The translations under genes and the position numbers were made by a program. The notes under the pieces were generated by a model. It worked only from the letters and a program-made list of their open reading frames with translations. It was not told where the DNA came from and did no database searches. Shown piece after piece: positions 25,963 to 34,172 of a stretch of DNA of 64,000 nucleotides. Numbering within the stretch: the first letter of the stretch is position 1; each line of letters opens with the position of its first letter. The stretch comes from JAABSQ01 sp964573705 (lineage in GTDB: Bacteria > Desulfobacterota > Desulfobacteria > Desulfobacterales > Desulfococcaceae). The stretch spans positions 3,211 through 67,210 of the forward strand of contig CAZNLT010000007.1 of NCBI GenBank assembly GCA_964573705.1, in the 5' to 3' direction.

Positions 25963-26787
25963 ATGGATTCACTTCAGGCGGCCGTGCTCGGGGCCGTTCA
26001 GGGACTGACCGAGTTTCTGCCCATCAGCAGTTCCGGGCACTTGGTTTTGTTTCAGAAGCTCTTCGGACTTCATGAGGCGCATCTCTTTTTCGATATCTGC
26101 CTTCACGTGGGGACCCTGATCGCAGTCGTCGCCTTTTTCCACCGGGAGATTCGGGCGTTGTTGGCATCCGGCGTGCGATTTCTTTCCCTCGGACTGAAGC
26201 GGCAGCTCACCTTCAGCGGCATTCATGAAGACGGCGACATGAAACTGGCCATGCTGATCATCGTAGGATCGATTCCCACCGCGGCGATCGGATTGTTTCT
26301 CAAAGGACATGCCGACCGGATCTTCGCCTCGGTCTTTCTGGTGGGATGGATGCTGCTGGCGACCGGGGTGCTGCTGTGGGCCACCCGCCGGCTGAAGGGG
26401 GAAGGCCGGGGAATCCCTGAATTCACCGTCTCCATGGCCCTGTTGATCGGATTTGTTCAGGGAATGGCGATCCTTCCGGGGATTTCCCGGTCCGGGTCGA
26501 CCATCGCGGTGGCCCTGTTTCTGGGGCTCAACCGGTCCACCGCGGCCCGCTACTCGTTTCTGCTCTCCATTCCGGCGATCCTCGGGGCGCTGCTGCTGAG
26601 CCTGCGGGACCTGTCCGGAACGGCCGCCTTTACGCCTCCCGTTTTGATCGGCGCCGCCATCGCCTGTGTCGTGGGCTATCTGGCCCTGGCGCTTCTGGTT
26701 TACATCGTCAACCGGGGCCGGATGCACCTGTTTGCGCCCTATTGCTGGGTGCTGGGCATCACCGCCCTCTTTTTAGGATATGGGTAG
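25963..26787 (+). CDS. uppP: Undecaprenyl-diphosphatase UppP (BacA)
   Basis: A 274-residue inner-membrane phosphatase that recycles undecaprenyl pyrophosphate to the lipid carrier of peptidoglycan and O-antigen synthesis, and gives bacitracin resistance. It has the catalytic glutamate region AAVLGAVQGLTEFLPISSSGHL and the second signature GISRSGSTIAVALFLGL, with about eight hydrophobic helices. The start ATG is 1 bp after the rtcB stop, so translation is probably coupled. The phosphohexomutase gene follows at 28 bp, fitting a cell-envelope theme. Confidence 0.96.
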   Translation: MDSLQAAVLGAVQGLTEFLPISSSGHLVLFQKLFGLHEAHLFFDICLHVGTLIAVVAFFHREIRALLASGVRFLSLGLKRQLTFSGIHEDGDMKLAMLIIVGSIPTAAIGLFLKGHADRIFASVFLVGWMLLATGVLLWATRRLKGEGRGIPEFTVSMALLIGFVQGMAILPGISRSGSTIAVALFLGLNRSTAARYSFLLSIPAILGALLLSLRDLSGTAAFTPPVLIGAAIACVVGYLALALLVYIVNRGRMHLFAPYCWVLGITALFLGYG

Positions 26788-26815
26788 ACTTGGATACGGA
26801 CAGAAAGGACAGCGA

Positions 26816-28171
26816 ATGAATCCCGATATTTTCAGAGAATACGATATCAGAGCCATTGCCGGCGAGGACATCACCGAAGACGAGGTTCACCTGCTCGGAA
26901 AGGGAATCGGCACCTACCTGAAAGCCCGCGGATGCACCCGACTGGCGGTGGGCCAGGACTGCCGCCTCACCTCCGACGCCTATGCGGCCCGACTGATCGA
27001 CGGGCTCACCGGGGCCGGATGCGACGTCATCGACATCGGGGTCTGCCCCACGCCCCTGCTCTATTTCTCCATTCAGTTCCTGAAGCAGGAAGGGGGCGTG
27101 ATGGTCACCGCCAGCCACAACCCCAAGGAATACAACGGCTTCAAAATCTGCATGGGACCGGATTCGGTGCATGGCAAAGACATTCAGGAAATCCGGCAAA
27201 TCATCGATGACCGGGCGTTCACGGAAGGAAACGGGACCCGGTCGGCCCGGAATGTCACGGACGATTACCAGGCTTACATTCGGCAGAACATCGACCTGCC
27301 CAATCCGCTCCGGGTGGGGGTGGATGCCGGCAACGGCACCGGCGGCGTGGTGGCCGTCCCCCTGCTCAAGGCCTTGGGGTGCGAAGTCCATGACCTCTAC
27401 TGCGACATGGACGGGACCTTCCCCAACCATGAAGCCGATCCTACCGTCCTGGACAACCTTCAGGATCTGATCGCACTGGTAAAAGAAAAAGGCCTCGACG
27501 TGGGCATCGGCTACGACGGCGACAGCGACCGGATCGGGGTGGTGGACGAGCAGGGCCGAATCATCTACGGCGACAAACTGATGATCCTCTTTTCCCGGGA
27601 AATCCTCTCCCGAAAACCGGGCGCCACCTTCATCTCCGAGGTCAAGTGCTCCCAGGTGATGTACGACGACATCACCCGCAACGGGGGCCGGGCCATCATG
27701 TGGAAGACCGGCCACTCCCTGATCAAGAGCAAGATGCGGGATGAAAACGCGGCCCTGGCCGGCGAAATGAGCGGCCACATGTTCTTCGAAGATCGGTATC
27801 TCGGCTACGACGACGCCATCTATGCCTCCTGCCGTCTTCTGGAGATCCTCTCCAAGACCGGCAAACGGATTTCCGAATTACTGGCCGATGTGCCCGAAAC
27901 CGTCACCACCCCCGAAATCCGGGTCGAGTGCCCCGACCGCAAAAAGTTCAAGGTGGTGGGAAAAGTGACCGACTACTTCCGAGAGCGGTACCGGGTGATC
28001 GACATCGACGGGGTTCGGGTGCTCTTTGACGACGGATGGGGACTGGTCCGGGCCTCCAACACCCAGCCCGCCCTGGTGCTGCGGTTCGAGGCCATGACCG
28101 AAGAGAAACTGTCGGAATACCGGAATTTGGTGGAAAAGGTCGTGGATGATGTGCAGCAGCAGCTCGGATAG
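26816..28171 (+). CDS. Phosphomannomutase/phosphoglucomutase
   Basis: A 451-residue alpha-D-phosphohexomutase of the AlgC/ManB type, interconverting hexose 1- and 6-phosphates for LPS, exopolysaccharide and glycogen precursors. Active-site phosphoserine in VMVTASHNPKEYNGFK, metal-binding loop in GYDGDSDRIGVVDE, sugar-binding loop in GEMSGHMFF, and C-terminal phosphate-binding loop near RASNTQPALVLRFEA. It starts NPDIFREYDIR, as in AlgC. ATG at 26816 with AGAAAGGACAGCGA upstream. It forms a run with rtcB and uppP. Confidence 0.95.
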   Translation: MNPDIFREYDIRAIAGEDITEDEVHLLGKGIGTYLKARGCTRLAVGQDCRLTSDAYAARLIDGLTGAGCDVIDIGVCPTPLLYFSIQFLKQEGGVMVTASHNPKEYNGFKICMGPDSVHGKDIQEIRQIIDDRAFTEGNGTRSARNVTDDYQAYIRQNIDLPNPLRVGVDAGNGTGGVVAVPLLKALGCEVHDLYCDMDGTFPNHEADPTVLDNLQDLIALVKEKGLDVGIGYDGDSDRIGVVDEQGRIIYGDKLMILFSREILSRKPGATFISEVKCSQVMYDDITRNGGRAIMWKTGHSLIKSKMRDENAALAGEMSGHMFFEDRYLGYDDAIYASCRLLEILSKTGKRISELLADVPETVTTPEIRVECPDRKKFKVVGKVTDYFRERYRVIDIDGVRVLFDDGWGLVRASNTQPALVLRFEAMTEEKLSEYRNLVEKVVDDVQQQLG

Positions 28172-28215
28172 CATCCTGAATGAGACCCTGATTCCAGGGG
28201 GGTCCGGACGGCCGC

Positions 28216-28635
28216 ATGTATAAATTTTTAGAGAACTGGAAGCGCCCGGGCTCCGTCGCCAAGGCGGCTTTTTTCATCGGATTGATCCTGATCATCGCCG
28301 TGCCGGCCTGGATGAGCGACACCCGGGCCCATCCGCTGGACTGGTACCGCACCCGCTGGTGCGAATCCGCCGGCGGTGAAATCGGCGCAAAAATGCCGGA
28401 CGGCACCACATGCGACTGCCTCACCCCGACCCACGCCGTCGAATTCGCTTATGCCGATCATTGGCACGGAGTCATCGGCCAGGCCCTGTACAACGGCCGT
28501 CAGACCGGCAAAACCCCGGGGGTGGTGCTGATCATCGAAAAAGAATCGGATGAAAAATATTTTCGTCGACTCCAGGATACGGTGGCCGATTATTCGCTGC
28601 CCATAGGAGTCTGGGCGTATGAGAGTGAGGGATAG
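28216..28635 (+). CDS. Small membrane-anchored protein, nuclease-like fold possible
   Basis: A 139-residue protein with one N-terminal membrane segment (residues ~17-35) and a C-terminal globular domain. The segment TTCDCLTPTHAVEFAYADHWHGVIGQALYNGRQTG followed by GVVLIIEKESDEKYFR recalls small restriction-nuclease-like (PD-(D/E)XK) hypothetical proteins, where the E and later K or Q residues bind metal. This is a resemblance in pattern only. It sits 44 bp after the phosphohexomutase gene on the same strand and may be co-transcribed. Start ATG without a strong ribosome-binding site. Confidence 0.65.
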   Translation: MYKFLENWKRPGSVAKAAFFIGLILIIAVPAWMSDTRAHPLDWYRTRWCESAGGEIGAKMPDGTTCDCLTPTHAVEFAYADHWHGVIGQALYNGRQTGKTPGVVLIIEKESDEKYFRRLQDTVADYSLPIGVWAYESEG

Positions 28636-28677
28636 CCGCCGTCTGACCATTTCGTACAACCTATGGGGAAGAAGACG

Positions 28678-29265
28678 ATGCAAAATGTACCTGTATCGCA
28701 AAGCAAAAAATGCACCTATGCGGATTACAAGCGATGGTCGGGAGAAGAAATCTGGGAGATTCTTGACGGAACCGTTTACGACATGAGCGCAGCCCCCGGC
28801 ATTAAGCATCAGGATATTGCAGGGAATTTCTACATCACTCTCAAATCCCATCCCGAAAACCGATGCTATACCGGCATCGCCCCCATGGATGTCGTGCTGG
28901 ATGCGCACCATGTGGTTCAGCCCGATGTGCTGGTGGTCTGCGACCGGTCCAAAATCACTCCGGAAAACATTCGGGGCGCGCCGGACCTGATTGTGGAGGT
29001 CGTATCCCCCTCGACCGAGGTCAAGGATCGAAGGGAAAAACGGCGGATCTATGAACAATTCAGGGTCCGGGAATATGTCATCGCCTTTCCCGAACGGAGA
29101 TATCTGGAACGGTATTACCTGGACGGCGACTACCGAGGGCCGGATATTTTCAAGGGCGATGAACGGCTCCGACTGGTCAGCCTGGGGATCGAGATCGACC
29201 TTCGCCAGATTTTCGGGGAGGAGAATCCGGACGAAGCCGATTCCGATTCATCCGCCGATCAATAG
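28678..29265 (+). CDS. Uma2-family (DUF820) putative endonuclease
   Basis: A 195-residue protein of the Uma2 family, which has a PD-(D/E)XK nuclease fold. Seen in order: YADYKRWSGEEIWEILDGTVYDM, VLDAHHVVQPDVLVVCD (catalytic Asp of the PD motif), PDLIVEVVSPST (E-x-V core), and EKRRIYEQFRVREYVI with the family's final strands. The ATG at 28678 is preferred over 28663 because GGGGAAGAAGACG then forms its ribosome-binding site. Biological role is unknown; such genes are common as multicopy accessory genes in cyanobacteria and deltaproteobacteria. Its last 7 bp overlap the convergent gene at 29259. Confidence 0.88.
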   Translation: MQNVPVSQSKKCTYADYKRWSGEEIWEILDGTVYDMSAAPGIKHQDIAGNFYITLKSHPENRCYTGIAPMDVVLDAHHVVQPDVLVVCDRSKITPENIRGAPDLIVEVVSPSTEVKDRREKRRIYEQFRVREYVIAFPERRYLERYYLDGDYRGPDIFKGDERLRLVSLGIEIDLRQIFGEENPDEADSDSSADQ

Positions 29266-29963
29266 CGGCGAATCTGCCGGACGGTTTCCCGGAACCAGAT
29301 CGGCAGCGCAAGCGCGATCAGAATATTCCGCTGTTCAGGATTCAAAGCGGGTCCGCCGGGTGAAGCCGCCTCCTCCCCGAACAAAGAAACCTGATCGATC
29401 CGGTTGATCAATTCCCCCGTAAGCGCCGCATCGAAGACTTCCCTATCGATGCCCAATCGGTTTTCCCGCACTACTGTCGAGACCGCCCCCTGAATATCCG
29501 TCCCCGGCACCCAATAGTTGTTTCCCAGACAGATCGTTTTGTAATCTTGCTTTTGCCAGTTGCCGCCTTCGCGGATGGCAATCCCTTCTGCCGGAATGTT
29601 TCGTTCCCGCAGCCGATCTATCTGTGCGCGGTCGTCCGCACAGAAATGCATCACCAGGGTCGGCGGCGCGGGGACATTCCGGGCCGGGCGGCGGTCCTGA
29701 CTGAAGACCCGGCGCATGACCGTATACCGATGATCTGCGTGGATGGCGGTAATCTCGCTGTCGATTTCCACATTCTCGTTGTTCGCCCATTGCCGAATCT
29801 CCCGAACTTGATACCGTTTCTTCAGGGTCTTCATGGAAAATTCGAGGAAAACGGCGACAGAGGGCGTCACATCCGGATCTGCATAGAGTCCTACGAAATA
29901 CATAATCGCATCCGGTTGGTAAAAGGTCCTGTTCTGACTTCGAAAAAGGTATCCATCCAACAC
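29259..29963 (-). CDS. Unknown protein, possibly incomplete
   Basis: An open frame of 234 residues, GTG start with no clear ribosome-binding site. I recognise no family. It has no signal peptide; composition is that of a soluble protein, with FVGLYADPDVTPSVAVFLEFSMK and NNYWVPGTDIQGAV as the most protein-like stretches. An internal ATG at residue 21 is an alternative start. The convergent overlap with the Uma2 gene suggests compaction or insertion history. It could be the remnant of a larger protein. The long frame and normal codon composition argue that it is or was coding. Confidence 0.5.
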   Translation of the reverse strand: MLDGYLFRSQNRTFYQPDAIMYFVGLYADPDVTPSVAVFLEFSMKTLKKRYQVREIRQWANNENVEIDSEITAIHADHRYTVMRRVFSQDRRPARNVPAPPTLVMHFCADDRAQIDRLRERNIPAEGIAIREGGNWQKQDYKTICLGNNYWVPGTDIQGAVSTVVRENRLGIDREVFDAALTGELINRIDQVSLFGEEAASPGGPALNPEQRNILIALALPIWFRETVRQIRRY

Positions 29964-30118
29964 CCACGCAACATTATGGTAGAAAATACCTACTATTAAT
30001 ACCCATTTTAACTATCATTGCGCATACCGCCATGGATGACCAAATTACAGGCCAAGAGCGAACGACGACACAAAACGAGTCGTCACAATGAAAAAACAAA
30101 CCCACAAGTAGGTGCATC

Positions 30119-30277
30119 ATGGCCGAGAATACAGAAAGAAAAGAAAAAGTCCAGAACTACATCGAATCCGATCAGGAAAGAGAAGAGGGGCATCAGGATA
30201 CCCGTCAGAAGAATTTCGAATGTGACACCCCCGACGAGAACCTCGGGTGTGACCCCGGAATCGATGTTCCGGGATAA
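30119..30277 (+). CDS. Small acidic protein, tandem copy 1
   Basis: A 52-residue protein too short for standard gene calls. It starts MAENTERKEKVQ and carries the block REEGHQDTRQKNFEC, then PDENLGCD and GIDVPG. The second copy at 30357 shares this block almost exactly although it lies in another reading frame, so selection on the protein is evident. AGTAGGTGCATC upstream gives a ribosome-binding site. It is strongly acidic with two conserved cysteines. No known family; metal binding or a peptide-precursor role are guesses. Confidence 0.7.
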   Translation: MAENTERKEKVQNYIESDQEREEGHQDTRQKNFECDTPDENLGCDPGIDVPG

Positions 30278-30356
30278 CCCTTCCATTTCGGATCTTAGTG
30301 AGAAGGCAGAGATTTTTAATCAACAAGCTTACCCGAGTAAGATGAGAGGTGATACC

Positions 30357-30497
30357 ATGGCTGAGAAAGTTCAAGATTACACCGAGACCGAGCAGGAAAG
30401 AGAAGAAGGACATCAGGATACCCGTCAGAAAAATTTCGAATGCGAGGACCCCGACGAACATCTCGGGTGCGACATAGGCATCGATGTTCAAGGATAA
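30357..30497 (+). CDS. Small acidic protein, tandem copy 2
   Basis: A 46-residue paralogue of the preceding small gene: MAEKVQDYTETEQ, then REEGHQDTRQKNFEC, PDEHLGCD and GIDVQG. The ATG at 30357 has GAGAGGTGATACC upstream. A longer in-frame extension exists upstream, but it runs antisense to nothing known and overlaps copy 1 in another frame, so I reject it. The two copies differ mostly at silent or conservative sites. Function unknown. Confidence 0.7.
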   Translation: MAEKVQDYTETEQEREEGHQDTRQKNFECEDPDEHLGCDIGIDVQG

Positions 30498-31156
30498 GCA
30501 AAACCGTTAAGATTCAGCCGAGGATGATCGATTCTGCCGATGGATCGCCTCTCTCGGGCAGGGCCCCTGCGGGCTCTGCCTACGGCTGAACTGAATACGA
30601 ACATTTGACCATACCGATTCAATGTGGATTGCTGTGCGGCAGAATAGTTGCGAATTAACGAATCGTTCATATAGACCAAACCATAAGTTTCATTCCCTCC
30701 GGGCAGAGTCTTCTTTAGGGGCTTAGAAAATGTTGATATCACATTCAAAAAGCTTCAATCTTTGCTCCGAAAGGGATCATTGAATTGGAAGCAATATGTC
30801 GGCAAATTCCATGCCCCTTAGAGGCTCTGCTTTTTATTGGCCGACCTGCCTTTTATTCCATGCACAAAGAGCGATGTGGACAGTCCCAGGTTATTAGGCC
30901 CTGCGCTTGAGCCGCTTATTCAATGCGCTCGGCAGTAAAATTCAACATTTAGGTATTCGAGGATAAGTTCGGCGGCATTTAAGACTTTTCGACCTTGCGC
31001 GGCTCGATGATTCAGACTGGTTGTTGGAAACAACCCTGAAGAAAAAACTTTGTAGACACGCGCTGAATCTCGCTCAATTGGACTGATTCGCGCTTGCCCT
31101 ACGGTTATGAGCTATCATCTCTTTGCAACACTTAAACACCAGAGATTTAGAATTGC
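30498..31156. other. Intergenic region between small genes and FHA protein
   Basis: About 660 bp between convergent genes. Near its left end is a hairpin, GGCAGGGCCC / GGGCTCTGCC (30557-30580) with a 4-nt loop, that may end transcription of the small genes, though no T-run follows. The rest shows no convincing gene, RNA or mobile-element remnant. Confidence 0.5.
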
Positions 31157-33139
31157 TTAGTTTGGGGTCCAACCATCCGGCAACAGCCTTCTACCGTTGC
31201 GGTATTTGCCTATCATAGCTTTGGATTCCCGATGGTATTCATTATCTTTGCCAGTTAAAGCAACAATCTCCTCCCATTTGCGGATAGCGGCTGAAAGATC
31301 GATATCCATGATCTGCACTGCCTCTTCGAAGCGCTTTTGAATAGTTGCTTTTTGGCGTCGATTCTCCACGAGGGCGCGTATCTTTATAGCCCCCTGATGA
31401 CCAGGTGATGCTCGTTCGGCCAGTTCGACCAGTTTCAGCGCTTCTTCGTCATTTTCCCCTTCAAAATGCATTTTGGCCCGGCGGCAGAACTCCTCAGCCA
31501 CATAGAGACCAATTCTCTCCGCGGATGCACTGGGAGCGGTCCCTACGAGAACCCTATCCAGCTTAAGAGAATATTCCCATTTTTTAAAAGCTTCATCAAC
31601 ATCCCCGGCAAGATAAAGTTCCCTCCCCTCTTCTGTCATCTGTTCAATGTTCCTGATCGCTTCCTGAGTCTGCTGCAGCTCCTTTTTCATCTGAGCATCA
31701 TGAGCATAGTTTTTTTCAAGTCCCTGCTGGAGGGCATTTAAAGCTGGCTGGAAATATCCCGAGGCATAGTATTCTACAGCGGAAGCCATATGGGACTGCG
31801 CCTCGGTATCCGGAGCAACAACTTTTGCCGCCTGTTTTGGAGCTTCTACCGGTGGTGATTTTTCAAGGTTAGCACTGGCCAGTTCTAATTTTTCGAGAGC
31901 CTTGGCCGAATATACACTCTCCTTGGAGATTTTATCGAGGTTTTTGATCGCCTTGGCCCACTCTCCCTGCTCATACAAGGACAGACCCTTTTCGAATATG
32001 ATCTGATGCTTCATCTCCGAACGGCAACGACCGAGTCCATCGACAGCAGCGGAAAGATGTGGCGCATCATGAAGGACTTTCTCATAGATTTCAGCGGCCT
32101 CTTGCCACAGGTGGGAGGTTTCGAACTGGCTGGCTGACGCCATGTCGATCTCTGTGGAACGGCGGTCACTGAGTTCCATCATCACAGAATTTCCCAATTT
32201 AATTTCCTGAGTTTCAATAGGCTCGGATGCTGCGGCTAATATTCCTGCTGCCCTGAGATGGGATGCCCAGAAGGATTGACCAAACGTAAATGATATTCCG
32301 AGGGCGATGAACAAAGCGAAGAGAAGAAGACGTTTCGGCCACCGGGGTGGACGAGGTTTTAAAAAATGCTTGTAGGTTTCCAGAGGAAAGGAGGACTCCC
32401 GGTTGATATAGACAAACTGCGTTTCACCGATTCTGATTCGATCTCCATGATGAATCTTTACCGGTTTTTTAATCCGCTTTCCATTAATCATGCTCCCATT
32501 CCGGCTGTTGAAATCCTTGATCCAATAGCGGTTATTACCCAACGTCAAAACGGCATGGAAGCTGGAAATCGTCAGATCATTTATCAGTTTTATTTCACAC
32601 TTTGGGGATCTTCCGATACAGACTTCAGACTGGTTCAGGAGATAAGGCCGTCCCAGATTCCCATTTTCGATCTGAATAAGACGATGGCATCTGGGCGTTA
32701 CCCTTTCTTCCCACATCTTTGGCGGCAAAAATTTTGTAGTGATGTGCTTATCCTTGGCCTCTTGGGGGTCTGCATTGATTGCCATTGAGCCGGATGTCCC
32801 TTCACTTGGAGCAGCGTCTTGAAAAAAGACGGTCTCTTCAGAATTTTTCCCTCTTTCGATGCAAATGCGTGTCTCTCCGAGCAAGAGCTCATCTCCGGGC
32901 TTGATCTTGATTCTGCTGAGGCCGTCGATCCGTCTGCCGTTCAATATCGTACCCGCCCTGCTTCCCATGTCTTCGATAAAATTCATCCCATCTGATTGAA
33001 AGATTCGGGCATGGTTCCGGGAAATCTTCGGATCATTGATGACGATGTCGTTTTCCAATTCCCGCCCCATCGAAATGTTCCCATCAGGAATGTCCGCCAA
33101 TCGAATGGGAGAGTCGGGCTGATAGATAACGAACTTCAT
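31157..33139 (-). CDS. Two-FHA, TPR membrane protein
   Basis: A 660-residue protein. FHA domain 1 (residues ~1-95: SMGRELENDIVINDPKISRNHARI, then GSRAGTILNG) and FHA domain 2 (~155-247: CIGRSPKCEIKL, SSFHAV, NSRNGSMINGKRI) read phosphothreonine peptides in the cytoplasm. A membrane segment at ~269-288 follows, then a long periplasmic TPR-like region (~345-650). The linker between the FHA domains holds EETVFFQD, which resembles the kinase-targeted ETTSVF motif of GarA/OdhI. ATG at 33139 with CCAAGGAGGTGTC upstream. It is the last gene of the repeat-protein run and probably connects the Ser/Thr kinase signal with envelope machinery. Confidence 0.88.
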   Translation of the reverse strand: MKFVIYQPDSPIRLADIPDGNISMGRELENDIVINDPKISRNHARIFQSDGMNFIEDMGSRAGTILNGRRIDGLSRIKIKPGDELLLGETRICIERGKNSEETVFFQDAAPSEGTSGSMAINADPQEAKDKHITTKFLPPKMWEERVTPRCHRLIQIENGNLGRPYLLNQSEVCIGRSPKCEIKLINDLTISSFHAVLTLGNNRYWIKDFNSRNGSMINGKRIKKPVKIHHGDRIRIGETQFVYINRESSFPLETYKHFLKPRPPRWPKRLLLFALFIALGISFTFGQSFWASHLRAAGILAAASEPIETQEIKLGNSVMMELSDRRSTEIDMASASQFETSHLWQEAAEIYEKVLHDAPHLSAAVDGLGRCRSEMKHQIIFEKGLSLYEQGEWAKAIKNLDKISKESVYSAKALEKLELASANLEKSPPVEAPKQAAKVVAPDTEAQSHMASAVEYYASGYFQPALNALQQGLEKNYAHDAQMKKELQQTQEAIRNIEQMTEEGRELYLAGDVDEAFKKWEYSLKLDRVLVGTAPSASAERIGLYVAEEFCRRAKMHFEGENDEEALKLVELAERASPGHQGAIKIRALVENRRQKATIQKRFEEAVQIMDIDLSAAIRKWEEIVALTGKDNEYHRESKAMIGKYRNGRRLLPDGWTPN

Positions 33140-33158
33140 TAGACACCTCCTTGGAAGG

Positions 33159-33824
33159 CTACCGTTCAGCTGTTTCGCAGGCAATGGAGCCGGCTGCGCT
33201 TACGCTGGCATTTATTGTCCGAGGGGATCTGTTGCAGAATACAGATGCGGCCCCGTCCACTGACGCATCGAGAGCTTCAATAGGGGCTACTTTTGCACTG
33301 GAAGCGCCTTTCAGTGTTACATCTGCTCGATCGGTCGCCAAACTGGTGGCATCCAGTTCGCTGCTTCCCTCCAGGTTTACTCTCAATATCTGGGTTTTTC
33401 CGCTGATGTCCACCTGGGCAGCGCCTTCGCATTCAACATCCAGCACTTTGCTGTTAACATTGGATACGGTTGCATCCACTGCTCCGCCGATCTGGATGGC
33501 TTGCAACTCCGGGGTGGAAATAGAAATTTTTAAAGGGGACCGGGTGCAAATCGGTTTTGTGGTATCGATATAAAGGATCTTCTCCCGGACTTGGGTATCC
33601 ACATAGGGAAATAGATTCTCGTCCCCCTGAATCCGCAAATAATTTGCCTCTCCGCAGCGGACATCCACTTCAAAGATACCATCCACATGAATTTTCTGAT
33701 AATTTTCCATGGACCGCATGGTTTCCCCAATACGGCCGTTTCCATTGATGCAGGTATTCGCATGGACCGTTGAAATCAGCATAAAACAGAAAACCATTGT
33801 TTTTATAATTATTCTGAGCATCAT
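33159..33824 (-). CDS. Secreted DUF2807 (GIN-domain) protein
   Basis: A 221-residue exported protein: signal peptide to about residue 22 (LISTVHA), then a DUF2807/GIN beta-helix domain. The repeating hydrophobic pattern LRIQGDENLF, LKISISTPELQAIQIGGAVDATV, DVECEGAAQVDISG, LEGSSELDATSL and LKGASSAKV is diagnostic. Family members are secreted, with a right-handed parallel beta-helix and no enzymatic role known. ATG at 33824 has AATAAGGAGAAAAACG upstream. It lies 11 bp before (in transcription terms after) the small membrane protein and 19 bp before the FHA gene, so one operon. Confidence 0.88.
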   Translation of the reverse strand: MMLRIIIKTMVFCFMLISTVHANTCINGNGRIGETMRSMENYQKIHVDGIFEVDVRCGEANYLRIQGDENLFPYVDTQVREKILYIDTTKPICTRSPLKISISTPELQAIQIGGAVDATVSNVNSKVLDVECEGAAQVDISGKTQILRVNLEGSSELDATSLATDRADVTLKGASSAKVAPIEALDASVDGAASVFCNRSPRTINASVSAAGSIACETAER

Positions 33825-33835
33825 CGTTTTTCTCC

Positions 33836-34126
33836 TTATTGAATGGATACGAAGGGTTTTCGAAGATCGTTTTTCAGAAGACTGGGTTTGCCCGGATTCC
33901 CATATAAAACGGTATAGGCCGATTTTGTGGTGCCGGTTGCGGTATCTACGATAAAAGCGCCACAGCCGCCAGCCCCTTCTCCCAACGAAAAGGACCAGGA
34001 TGAGATCTGATACCGTCCGTATTGCTGTGAGGGGCCGGCACCGGTCAACAGCACCAATGACAAGATGAGAAATGCGCCTATAAAAAAATAGATCAACTTC
34101 CCATCATTGCTTGCAATTCGTTTCAT
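33836..34126 (-). CDS. Small membrane or secreted protein, unknown
   Basis: A 96-residue protein with a hydrophobic N-terminus (LIYFFIGAFLILSLVLLTGAG) that could be a signal peptide or anchor. The outer part has YGRYQISSWSF, GGCGAFIVDTATG and a GNPGKPSLLKND stretch, a pattern often seen in small proteins that copy a metal or cofactor value; I do not recognise a family. ATG at 34126 preceded by AAAGGACAGAATC. Located between the CsgG-like and DUF2807 genes with short spacing. Confidence 0.7.
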   Translation of the reverse strand: MKRIASNDGKLIYFFIGAFLILSLVLLTGAGPSQQYGRYQISSWSFSLGEGAGGCGAFIVDTATGTTKSAYTVLYGNPGKPSLLKNDLRKPFVSIQ

Positions 34127-34172
34127 GATTCTGTCCTTTCTTTGAATATGTTTTTTGTCCGATTCAATCAAA

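Noticed and set aside
30040..30060. Possible attL copy of tRNA-Trp end
   Set aside because: Only CAGGCCA is shared with the tRNA 3' end, too short to mean anything, and there is no integrase.
30018..30356. N-terminal extension of the second small gene
   Set aside because: It overlaps the first small gene in another frame and has no independent ribosome-binding site or composition of a protein.
30488..30748. 86-residue minus-strand frame after the small genes
   Set aside because: No ribosome-binding site and it runs through the 30557-30580 hairpin; likely chance.
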